Shown here: positions 1 to 7,358 of the stretch, piece after piece
Position numbering within the stretch: the stretch's first letter is position 1
Layout of the letters: each line of letters opens with the position of its first letter
From: Sphingomonas sp.
GTDB lineage: Bacteria; Pseudomonadota; Alphaproteobacteria; Sphingomonadales; Sphingomonadaceae
Direction of reading: 5' to 3'
Assembly: GCA_013001055.1 (NCBI GenBank)
Contig: JABDNH010000002.1
Location: 1-54,969, forward strand
DNA: 54,969 nt
Position numbers and translations under genes: made by a program
The notes under the pieces: generated by a model
The model's database searches: none
The model's input: the letters and a program-made list of their open reading frames with translations, nothing else
What the model was told of the DNA's origin: nothing

Positions 1-219
1 GATTAACGCCTGCTTCGCATCGGGCGCACCCTCCAGCGCGAGAAAGCGCAGTTTATAATCGCCAGCTAACTGTTTAGCCTTTGCCTCTGCAAACTTCTCG
101 TCACGGGTCGACAAGGTCTGCTCGATCCGTGGGCGTCCACCGAAGTGCTCCCGTAGGTGCGCGGGTATCTCAAGCTGGAAATACCAGCCCCGCTTTCTCC
201 GCTTTAGGTAACGCGCCAT
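1..219 (-). CDS. Tyrosine recombinase/integrase, N-terminal part (runs off left edge)
   Basis: Reading leftward from ATG at 219 there is an open frame of 73 codons with no stop to base 1. The protein begins MARYLKRRKRGWYFQLEIP and continues with a basic, Lys/Arg-rich segment containing LREHFGG and a LSTRD-type turn. This matches the N-terminal (DUF6538-like) domain of phage and island tyrosine recombinases. The catalytic domain (R..HxxR..Y) would lie outside the window. The start is supported by a GGGAG ribosome site five bases upstream. The gene transcribes away from the neighbouring putative attachment site, with direct repeats in its upstream region. The family call is from recognition of the N-terminus only; the recombination role is inferred. 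Confidence 0.72.
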   Translation of the reverse strand, partial: MARYLKRRKRGWYFQLEIPAHLREHFGGRPRIEQTLSTRDEKFAEAKAKQLAGDYKLRFLALEGAPDAKQALI

Positions 220-241
220 ACTACTCCCGAAATACCCAACA

Positions 242-274
242 GGGGCACCTATCTGGGGCACTTTTGGGGGTCAC
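242..274. repeat. Three GGGG(T)CAC direct repeats upstream of the integrase
   Basis: GGGGCAC occurs at 242-248 and 255-261, and GGGGTCAC at 267-274, so the repeats recur every 12-13 bases. They lie between the integrase start and the putative att site. Regularly spaced short direct repeats next to an integrase gene are typical of arm-type binding sites for the integrase or its excisionase. They could also be operators that control the integrase promoter. The repeats are seen; the role is inferred. Confidence 0.45.
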
Positions 275-332
275 CACTCCTTCAAGTCAATGTTTTTCAA
301 TCTCTTCATTTGGTTAGAGCCAGCCAGAATAT

Positions 333-351
333 AATCCTCTCTCCCCGACCA
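333..351 (+). other. Putative attachment site: tRNA-Pro 3'-end fragment
   Basis: The 19-mer AATCCTCTCTCCCCGACCA has the layout of a tRNA 3' end: T-stem strand CCTCT, a 7-nt acceptor strand CTCCCCG, discriminator A and CCA. It closely resembles the 3' end of bacterial tRNA-Pro. No tRNA body precedes it: the bases to the left do not form the T-loop or anticodon arm. A short T-run follows it, as at a tRNA terminator. A tRNA 3' end without its tRNA beside an integrase gene is the usual mark of an att half-site, with the intact tRNA at the other end of the element outside this window. Confidence 0.5.
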
Positions 352-446
352 TTTTTCAAAAGCGCTACTTGCGAACTGTGCGGGGCACGGTTCGGGCGTT
401 TTTGGCAAAATGTTCGCCACCGGATGGTGAGCCGTGCTGCACCACG

Positions 447-474
447 AAAAAAGGCCGCCACAGGGACGGCCTTT
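447..474 (-). terminator. Rho-independent terminator of the DJ-1-family gene
   Basis: On the minus strand the stem AAAGGCCG / CGGCCTTT with an 8-9 base loop is followed by a run of six T. It lies about 20 bases past the stop of the gene that ends at 496. Confidence 0.8.
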
Positions 475-495
475 CTCTTCATAATCGCAATCGCC

Positions 496-1191
496 TTAGG
501 CGGGCTCTTTATTTTCAGTCAGCACGCGCAGCAGCGCTTCAGCGGTAGGCGCGCTCGACGACGGGTTCTGACCGGTGACAAGCAGGCCATCGGTCACCAC
601 GTGTGGCGTAAAGTCGTCCGACCGGCTGAAGTTTCCGCCCTGTTGGCGAAGCACATCTTCCAGCAGGAAGGGGACGATGTCAGTGAGGTTGACGGCTTCC
701 TCTTCACTATTGGTGAAGCCCGTCAGCTTGCGGCCCTTGGCAATTGGTTCACCCGCTTCGGACACGACATTCTTGAGCACTGCAGGTGCATGACAGACAA
801 GGGCGACGGGCGTGTTGTTGGCTAGCGCGGATTCGATGATGGTCTTGGAATCGCTATCATCGACGAGATCCCACAGCGGGCCGTGGCCGCCCGGGTAGAA
901 GACACCATCATATTGGCTGACATCAATGTCTGCGAGGACGCGGGTCGTATCGAACGCGGCCTGTGCTTCCGGGTCGTTCCTGAAACGGCGCGTTGCCTCG
1001 GTCTCGCTGTCATCGCCTTCCGATCGGGGATCGATAGGCGGCTGACCGCCCTTCGGGCTGGCGAGCACGACTTCATGGCCCGCATCCTTCATCGCATAAT
1101 ATGGCGCTGCAAATTCTTCGAGCCAGATGCCGGTCTTTTCGCCGGTGTCGCCAAGCTCGCCGTGGCTGGTCATTACCATCAGGATTTTCAT
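496..1191 (-). CDS. DJ-1/PfpI family protein (type 1 glutamine amidotransferase-like, Hsp31/YajL type)
   Basis: A 231-residue protein filling one DJ-1/PfpI domain. The nucleophile elbow VCHAPA places the reactive cysteine at residue 133, followed by His134. The acidic partner Glu26 lies in GIWLEEF. The conserved FYPGGHGP loop sits at about 98-105 and TGQNP near the C-terminus. Family members act as glyoxalases/deglycases, chaperones or stress proteins in the cytoplasm; which applies here cannot be told from sequence. The ATG at 1191 is chosen over an upstream one because an AGGAG ribosome site precedes it and the protein then begins MKILMVMTSHG as in homologues. It is transcribed divergently from the hotdog-like gene and ends at a clear terminator. 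Confidence 0.9.
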   Translation of the reverse strand: MKILMVMTSHGELGDTGEKTGIWLEEFAAPYYAMKDAGHEVVLASPKGGQPPIDPRSEGDDSETEATRRFRNDPEAQAAFDTTRVLADIDVSQYDGVFYPGGHGPLWDLVDDSDSKTIIESALANNTPVALVCHAPAVLKNVVSEAGEPIAKGRKLTGFTNSEEEAVNLTDIVPFLLEDVLRQQGGNFSRSDDFTPHVVTDGLLVTGQNPSSSAPTAEALLRVLTENKEPA

Positions 1192-1287
1192 GTACGTTCT
1201 CCTATGTCTTCGCCTTACCAACGCGCGAATGCACGCCCCGATGCAGGCGATCCGTGCAATCGTGCATCAAGCGCGTTAGTTGGGGGC

Positions 1288-1998
1288 ATGGACGAACAGA
1301 TCATCGAGATAAGCGGTTGCTTCTGCGGTCCTGACGGCATGGGCAATGGGGGTTATGTATCGGGTCTCGTCGCCGAAGCGATTAGTGGTCCCGCGAAGGT
1401 TCGCCTGCACGCACCCACGCCGCTCGACACCGATATCCAGCTGGTCCGTGACGCTTCGGGTGCACGGCTGATGGACGGAGAGAAGATGCTGGTCGAGGGC
1501 GAGCCGCTGGGCAAGCCGCTCGACCTCGACCCGATGCCAACGCCGCCCTCCGACGCGTTGATCGAGGCATGCCGCGCCCGTTTTCCGTCGCCGTCCGAAC
1601 ATATGGCACCGCGCTGCTTCGTCTGCGGACCCGAGCGTGATCATGCCGACGCGCTGCACATCTGCGGGGGGTTCGATCCCGAGCAGGCACGCGCGGCCGA
1701 TCGCTGGGTGCCGGCAACCGATCTTGCGGGCGAAGATGGCCTGGTGGCCACGCGCTACCTCTGGGCGGCGCTCGATTGCCCGTCATATTTCGGGGCGGGT
1801 ATCGGCACTGCCATGGCACTTCTTGCCGGTATGGCGGCGCGGATCGTGCGCCATCCGCATCCCGGCGAACAGCTAAGCGTGACCGGCTGGCCGATCCATA
1901 GCGAAGGACGCAAGCATCATTCGGGTAGTGTCATGCACGACGCCGATGGGAACGTGATCGCTGCCGCCCGCGCATTGTGGGTCAAAGTCCAAGCCTGA
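1288..1998 (+). CDS. Hotdog-fold thioesterase-like protein, function unknown
   Basis: A 236-residue protein. The start at 1288 follows a GGGGG stretch and gives MDEQIIEISGCF; longer upstream frames overlap the divergent DJ-1 gene and are not used. The middle carries the conserved signature RCFVCGPER followed by the WAALDCPS segment, and the first part has GNGGYVSGLVAEA, typical of thioesterase-like hotdog proteins. A double-hotdog layout is plausible from its length. No substrate can be assigned. The gene is separated from the DJ-1 gene by a 96-base divergent promoter region and is followed by a hairpin. Confidence 0.7.
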   Translation: MDEQIIEISGCFCGPDGMGNGGYVSGLVAEAISGPAKVRLHAPTPLDTDIQLVRDASGARLMDGEKMLVEGEPLGKPLDLDPMPTPPSDALIEACRARFPSPSEHMAPRCFVCGPERDHADALHICGGFDPEQARAADRWVPATDLAGEDGLVATRYLWAALDCPSYFGAGIGTAMALLAGMAARIVRHPHPGEQLSVTGWPIHSEGRKHHSGSVMHDADGNVIAAARALWVKVQA

Positions 1999-2024
1999 AA
2001 ACAGGACGTCTTCGCGAATTGTCG

Positions 2025-2046
2025 GCATGGCAAAAACCTGCCATGC
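2025..2046. other. Perfect 8-bp inverted repeat, intergenic
   Basis: GCATGGCA and TGCCATGC are separated by six bases, 26 bases past the stop of the hotdog-like gene. No T-run follows on either strand, so it is either a weak transcription-end hairpin or an operator in front of the adhesin cluster. Confidence 0.35.
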
Positions 2047-2190
2047 ATGGCCCGCGCCCTTGATTTCGCCGGATGATCGCGGGCGCGAACATGCTTGGTT
2101 TAGCTTTGCCGCGCGGCACTAAACTGTTCACATTTGCGAACCACCCTGCTCGGTCCGCGTGGCGTATCCATCGACAGGGGGTACGCAGGA

Positions 2191-3546
2191 ATGAGAAGTT
2201 TGGTTTGGGTCGGCCTGTTGGCCGCCATGATCCCGATTCATCTGGCAACCGTCTCGCCCGCCCGGGCGGATGACTGCCTGCTCGACACCAATGACGACGG
2301 TAATGCCGACAGCAATGTCGATACCGATAAGGGTGCCAATTCGAATGGCGAGGACGACAGCCTTGCCTGTGGTGCGGGCTCGAAAGCGACAGGGAGCCGA
2401 TCCACGTCACTGGGCGCGCAAAGCACGGCCAGTGGAGACGACGCCCTGTCGACGGGCTTTGGCGCTGCAGCGTCGGCAGAGCGTGCCGTTGCGCTGGGCA
2501 GCGCCAGCGCTGCTACGGGTATCGCGGGGATCGCAATCGGCGGCGATAGTCGATCGATTGACGCCTTCGCCGACAGCGACGGAGCGGGCGCGCAGGCTTC
2601 CGCAGATTAGGCGCTGGCGCTGGGCGTCGACAGCAAGGCGTCGGGTGTGCGTTCGACGGCAATTGCGATCGGGTCGATAGCGTCAGGGACGGAGTCGACT
2701 TCCATCGGCTTTCTCGCATCGGCAAGCGGGGCGGAGGGGCTCGCGCTGGGTCGCCGGTCTGAAGCGACCGTTTTTCGCGCTACCGCCATCGGTTCGAGCG
2801 CGCGGGCGACGGGGGTCAATTCGATGTCGATCGGGCGCGGCACGCTGGCCAGCGCTACCAACGCGACCGCCATCGGTGAGGTCGCGCAGGCCACCAATAT
2901 CGCGGCGACCGCGGTCGGCTCCAATGCGCGCGCCAGCGGGGAGGGGGCGACGGCCGTGGGCCGTTCGGCCAATGTCACGCGCAGCCTGAGCACCGCAGTG
3001 GGTTACCAGGCCGCGGCGGTCCATTCGGTCGCCACTGCCATTGGCGCAAACGCAACGACGACGCGCGACAATCAGGTCATGCTGGGCGGCGCGGGATCGA
3101 GCATCGCGATCGGCGATATCGATGCCTCGACCCTTGCGCAGGTAGGGCCGGTCGATGTCGTGACGATCGATGCCGCCGGGACGCTCGGTCGCGGCGCGGC
3201 GGCCAGCGCGGCGGCGGTGGATCGCATGAGCGTTGCGTTCCAGGGCATGCTGTTGGCGCACGAAGCCGACATTGCCGCGCTGCAGGTCCAGGTCGACCGC
3301 TTGGTCGAGATCGATCGCCGGCATGAAAGCGGGATCGCTGCCGCGATGGCGCTGGGCGGCATGATGATCGTGCCCGATAGCGACGTTTCGCTAAGCGGTA
3401 ACGTTTCGACCTATCGGGGGGAGACCGGTTTTGCTGCCGGACTGACCGCACGCATCGCGCCCAAAACATACGTGTCCGCAGGCTATGCCGGGTCGAGCGA
3501 GGGTGGCTCGAACGGTGGGCGCGTGGGCGTTGCGATCGGGTTCTAG
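2191..3546 (+). pseudogene. Trimeric autotransporter adhesin A, interrupted by in-frame TAG
   Basis: One reading frame of 452 codons encodes a complete small YadA-like adhesin, except that codon 140 (2608-2610) is TAG. Both paralogues have a Tyr codon (TAT) here, in the context YALALGVD, so a single base change explains the stop. Order of parts: Sec signal peptide ending ARA at residue 26; an Asp-rich cap with Cys29 and Cys60; YadA-type head repeats (xAIGxxAxAxG); a short coiled segment (LLAHEADIAAL); and a four-strand YadA anchor ending in Phe. The downstream part has no signal peptide, so it cannot be exported on its own. The head resembles adhesin C and the anchor resembles adhesin B. It would be functional only with amber suppression. 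Confidence 0.85.
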
Positions 3547-3636
3547 AAGCCTCTCGACCCCATAGAAAACCGATCCGAGTCGCTGCACTGCAGCAGCGTG
3601 TTGAAACGGCGGGATTCCGCAAAAAATGCGCATAGG

Positions 3637-3666
3637 TTTGTGATCTGGATTAAACTATGACATAAA
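3637..3666 (+). promoter_or_regulatory. Promoter of adhesin B, shared block with adhesin C
   Basis: TTGTGA at 3638-3643 and CATAAA at 3661-3666, with a 17-base spacer, form a sigma-70-like promoter. The 31-base block around it matches the block upstream of adhesin C, including TTTGTGATCT, TTAAA and TATG-N-CATAA. The likely leader before the ATG is about 150 bases long. Confidence 0.6.
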
Positions 3667-3819
3667 TCGCGCACGGCCTCGATGGAAAGAAGCGACGGGA
3701 AGCCGCTCATCGGATGGCCGCAACAGGGACGCTTCGGGGGATGCAGTTTTCTCAGTTGAAGGCGTAATAATTTCAGCTCGGCCTTCGTGGCGTGCCCATT
3801 GCAGAAGGGTACGGACATC

Positions 3820-5742
3820 ATGAAAATGTTTTTGAAAGCCACGGTGGCGGTTGCCGCAATTGCGACGGCGCCTATAGCCTTTTCGACGCCAGCAGCGGCG
3901 GACGAATGCTTGATTGACACCGATGACGATCTGCTTGCCGAGGAAACGGGTCAAAGCGATGAAAACACGGCGGAAAATTTAACGTGTGGACGTAGTTCAA
4001 CCGCGTCTACGGGAGCAACGGATGCGACTGCAATCGGGCATCTCACCGATGCAAACTCGAATTCGACCGCATTAGGCGACACGGCCCAAGCAACGGGTAT
4101 TTTTTCGGTTGCGCTTGGCGCCGATACAACTGCTTCAACAAACAGCTCGATCGCTATCGGCTACAGCGCGCTCGCTGATGGTGCGGGCGCGATGGCAATT
4201 GGGGTCAATTCCGATGCCGGATCCGAAGACGGCATCGCAATCGGCAACGTCTCCAGCGCGCAGGGCCAAGGAGCCGTTGCCCTTGGGACGTGGAGCAATG
4301 CGTCACTAGCAGGTTCGATTGCCATTGGCGGTGATCGGGACGGCGACAATTCAGGCGCCCAAGCAACAGCGGCCAATGCGATCGCAATTGGTGCAGAAGC
4401 GGCCGCCTCAGGCTCCGCGTCTGTAGCCATTGGTCTCAACACCAGCGCGGAATTCGGTGATGTGACGATCGGCGAGGGCGCAACTGCTACCGGTTCTTCT
4501 CACGTCGTCGTTGGTCGCAATGCTGCAGTTGTCGGCAGCGGATTTGCCTCTGTTGCGCTCGGCTGGACGGCTAACACTACCGGCGGTTCCGCTGTTGCGC
4601 TTGGTGGGTCTTCCAATGTCGATTCGCTTGGCGGTATCGCGTTGGGATATAATTCCGACGTGCTGGCCAACTCGCAGGATGGCATCGCTATCGGCCGTAA
4701 TACTGACAGCAACGGCACCGGGGCAATCGCCATAGGCGGTGATAGCATCTCGACCGACCCATTTGCCGACAATAACAACTTGGGCGCGCAGGCGACTGGC
4801 AATTATGCATTGGCGCTAGGCGTGGACACCGCTGCCAGTAATACGAGTGCAACCGCGATTGGCCGCCTGGCGGTTTCCTCGGGCGCCGATGCGACGGCGA
4901 TCGGCTTCTTCGCAGAAAGCTCGGGTTCGGAAAGCACAGCGCTTGGGCGGCGCACGCAGGCCACGGTGTACCGCGCCACCGCAATCGGCACGAGCTCGAC
5001 GGCAACCGGGGTACAATCGCTCGCTATTGGCCGCGCCGCCAATGCGACCGCGACCAATGCCACCGCGATCGGTGAAGTGGCACAGGCCACGAATATCGCT
5101 GCCACCGCCGTGGGCTCGAACGCCCAATCGGGGGGCGAAGGGTCGACTGCGGTCGGTCGCAGCGCGGTCGTAACGCGCAGCCAGAGTACCGCCGTCGGCT
5201 ACCAGGCCAACGTTACGCATGCGGTGGCGACCGCCATCGGCGCAAACGCCACGACAACGCGCGACAATCAGGTCATGATCGGCGGCGCGGGATCGAGCGT
5301 GACCATCGGTGACATGGCCGCCTCGACCGCCGCGCAGGTCGGCGCGGTCGATGTCGTTACCGTCGATGCCAGCGGTACGCTGGGTCGCGGTGCGGCCGCC
5401 AGCATGGCACAGGTCGAACGCATGAACCTTGCGTTCCAGGGCACGATGCTGGCGCACGAAGCCGACATCGCGGCGCTGCAAGGCCAGGTCGATACGCTGT
5501 TCGACATGAGCAGCGAACATGAAGGCGGGATTGCCGCTGCGATGGCACTGGGGGGCATGATGGTCGTGCCCGATAGCGACATCTCGCTAAGCGGCAATGT
5601 CTCGACCTATCGCGGCGAAACCGGCTTTGCCGCCGGGCTGGTCGCGCGGGTTGCTCCCAAGATCTATGTTTCGGCCGGTTATGCCGGGTCGAGCGAGGGC
5701 GGTTCGGACGGCGGCCGGGTCGGTGTCGCTATCGGCTTCTGA
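3820..5742 (+). CDS. Trimeric autotransporter adhesin B (YadA-like, type Vc secretion)
   Basis: A 640-residue outer-membrane adhesin, predicted to form a homotrimer. Order of parts: Sec signal peptide 1-27 (cleavage after PAAA); an Asp-rich cap with Cys30 and Cys56; more than 20 YadA head repeats of about 14-16 residues with xAIG/ALG cores; two loops of type GGD...GAQA breaking the repeat period; a short coiled segment near MLAHEADIAALQ; and a C-terminal anchor from about residue 570 with YRGETGFAAG, ending in Phe as outer-membrane barrels do. The start at 3820 has an AGAAGGG ribosome site; the longer frame from 3787 lacks the signal-peptide geometry. The 5' half is visibly less GC-rich than the 3' half. 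The anchor is nearly the same as in A. The ligand is unknown. Confidence 0.9.
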   Translation: MKMFLKATVAVAAIATAPIAFSTPAAADECLIDTDDDLLAEETGQSDENTAENLTCGRSSTASTGATDATAIGHLTDANSNSTALGDTAQATGIFSVALGADTTASTNSSIAIGYSALADGAGAMAIGVNSDAGSEDGIAIGNVSSAQGQGAVALGTWSNASLAGSIAIGGDRDGDNSGAQATAANAIAIGAEAAASGSASVAIGLNTSAEFGDVTIGEGATATGSSHVVVGRNAAVVGSGFASVALGWTANTTGGSAVALGGSSNVDSLGGIALGYNSDVLANSQDGIAIGRNTDSNGTGAIAIGGDSISTDPFADNNNLGAQATGNYALALGVDTAASNTSATAIGRLAVSSGADATAIGFFAESSGSESTALGRRTQATVYRATAIGTSSTATGVQSLAIGRAANATATNATAIGEVAQATNIAATAVGSNAQSGGEGSTAVGRSAVVTRSQSTAVGYQANVTHAVATAIGANATTTRDNQVMIGGAGSSVTIGDMAASTAAQVGAVDVVTVDASGTLGRGAAASMAQVERMNLAFQGTMLAHEADIAALQGQVDTLFDMSSEHEGGIAAAMALGGMMVVPDSDISLSGNVSTYRGETGFAAGLVARVAPKIYVSAGYAGSSEGGSDGGRVGVAIGF

Positions 5743-5763
5743 GCGTCGCTGACGCCAGAGGGG

Positions 5764-5806
5764 GAGGGCGGGGCTCGCGCCGAGCGGCCCCGCCCTTTTT
5801 TGTTTT
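5764..5806 (+). terminator. Rho-independent terminator after adhesin B
   Basis: The stem AGGGCGGGG / CCCCGCCCT (5765-5773 and 5788-5796) encloses a GC-rich loop and is followed by a T-run to about 5806. It separates adhesin B from the promoter of adhesin C, so B and C are independent transcripts. Confidence 0.9.
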
Positions 5807-5829
5807 CAGGGTCGTATGAATCACACGGC

Positions 5830-5859
5830 TTTGTGATCTATGTTAAATTATGGCATAAT
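5830..5859 (+). promoter_or_regulatory. Promoter of adhesin C, shared block with adhesin B
   Basis: TTGTGA (5831-5836) and CATAAT (5854-5859) are separated by 17 bases and form a good sigma-70-like promoter. It includes the perfect palindrome TTATG-G-CATAA, and a GTTAAC follows at 5865-5870. The block is the counterpart of the one at 3637. The leader to the ATG is about 150 bases. Confidence 0.62.
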
Positions 5860-6008
5860 TAATCGTTAACTCGACGGTGCGCCCGAGCGACTCGCGATCG
5901 TGCGCGCTTGAGAAATGTGGGGCAGTTGGGGGCTTCGCAGGGTGTTTTGCGTCCTGTTCTTCAAAAGGGAGCCAGCGACTGGTCCTGCTTTGCAGGGGTG
6001 AAGTCGAT

Positions 6009-7355
6009 ATGAGTAGGATCCTTAAATTCACGGTTGCTGCGGCCACGATTGCAACCATTCCGTTTCTATATTCGGTGCCAGCGCAGGCGGATGAATGCCT
6101 CATCGATATCGATGACGATTTTGCCGCCGACGAAGTTCTTGCCGTTGACCAGGACAGTAACGAAAACCTCGTGTGCGGTCGAAGCTCCACCGCGACAACG
6201 GGTGCGACCGATGCAGTGGCCTATGGTCACCTCACCGATGCTGCGACCAACGCAACGGCTATCGGCGATGGCGCGCAGGCGACAGGGGCGGGCTCTTCTG
6301 CCTTGGGTTCGGACACAGAAGCGTTAGGCAAAGGCTCAATCGCAATTGGCGCCGATAGCGATCCTGCCGATCAGTTCAGTGATGCCAACGGAAAAGGCGC
6401 ACAGGCGATGGCTGAATATGCCTTGGCACTTGGCGTCGATACGTCGGCGAGCGGGGCGCGCGCTACCGCGATCGCTATCGGCGCATCGGCATCGGGCACC
6501 GAATCGACCGTCATCGGCTTTCTTGCTTCGGCTACCGGCGCGGAGGGGCTCGCGCTTGGTCGGCGCACCGAAGCAACCGTCTTTCGCGCCACGGCCATCG
6601 GCTCCAGCGCCAAGGCGACGGGGGTGAACTCGATGTCGATCGGGCGGGGGTCGATTGCCAGTGCCACCAATGCCACCGCCATCGGCGAAGTTGCGCAGGC
6701 GACCAATATCGCCGCGACCGCGATTGGCTCCAATGCGCGCTCTAGCGGTGAGGGATCGACGGCAGTGGGCCGCTCGGCCGTGTCCTCGCGCAGCCTTGGG
6801 ACTGCGGTTGGTTACCAGGCGAATGTAAAGCATTTCGGTGCCACCGCGATCGGCGCGAATGCCACGACGACCAACAGCTATGAAGTCGCGATTGGCGGCA
6901 CGGGGTCCTCGGTCCGCATTGGCGACATCGATAATTCCACGCTGATGCAGGTCGGTCCTGTCGATGTCGTTACCGTCGATGCCAATGGCACGCTCGGACG
7001 CGGAGCGGCGGCCAGCGCTGCGGCGGTCGAACGGATGAGCTTGGCATTCGGGCAGACAATGCTGGCGCACGAGGCCGACATCGATGCCCTGTTCGACCTC
7101 ACCGACCAACTCCAGGGCGGTATCGAGCAGGCCAATGAAGGCGTTGCGATGGCGTTGGCGATGGAAAGCCCCGCCGTGCCTGCCGGCGCAAGCTTCGCGC
7201 TCTCTGGCGGCGTCGGCAACTACAACGGGCGCACAAGCCTGGCGCTGGCGATCAGCACCGCGGTGGGCGAGAAAGCGAGCCTTTCGGCAGGCGTAGGCGT
7301 GGGCGCAAACTCGGGCGAAGTCGGTACGCGCGCAGGCTTCCAGATCGCCTGGTAG
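6009..7355 (+). CDS. Trimeric autotransporter adhesin C (YadA-like)
   Basis: A 448-residue paralogue of adhesin B. It has a Sec signal peptide 1-27 (cleavage after AQA) and an Asp-rich cap with Cys30 and Cys56, the same spacing as in B. The head repeats follow, with an ADSDPADQFSD...GAQA loop, then a short coiled segment (LAHEADIDALFDLTDQ) and a divergent YadA anchor ending in Trp rather than Phe. Its head from about residue 140 to 320 is nearly the same as the head of the broken adhesin A, while its anchor differs clearly from A and B. The start at 6009 is chosen because it begins the signal peptide; upstream codons in the same frame lie in the leader. It ends three bases from the convergent aldolase gene, with no terminator seen. 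Confidence 0.9.
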   Translation: MSRILKFTVAAATIATIPFLYSVPAQADECLIDIDDDFAADEVLAVDQDSNENLVCGRSSTATTGATDAVAYGHLTDAATNATAIGDGAQATGAGSSALGSDTEALGKGSIAIGADSDPADQFSDANGKGAQAMAEYALALGVDTSASGARATAIAIGASASGTESTVIGFLASATGAEGLALGRRTEATVFRATAIGSSAKATGVNSMSIGRGSIASATNATAIGEVAQATNIAATAIGSNARSSGEGSTAVGRSAVSSRSLGTAVGYQANVKHFGATAIGANATTTNSYEVAIGGTGSSVRIGDIDNSTLMQVGPVDVVTVDANGTLGRGAAASAAAVERMSLAFGQTMLAHEADIDALFDLTDQLQGGIEQANEGVAMALAMESPAVPAGASFALSGGVGNYNGRTSLALAISTAVGEKASLSAGVGVGANSGEVGTRAGFQIAW

Positions 7356-7358
7356 CGA

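Noticed and set aside
883-1287. N-terminal extension of the hotdog-like gene
   Set aside because: It would overlap the start and 5' part of the divergent DJ-1-family gene. Conserved sequence begins only at the ATG at 1288.
2191-7355. Repeats of the adhesin genes as a CRISPR-like or microsatellite array
   Set aside because: The periodicity is at protein level (about 14 residues with an AIG core), and the DNA units are diverged without conserved spacers.
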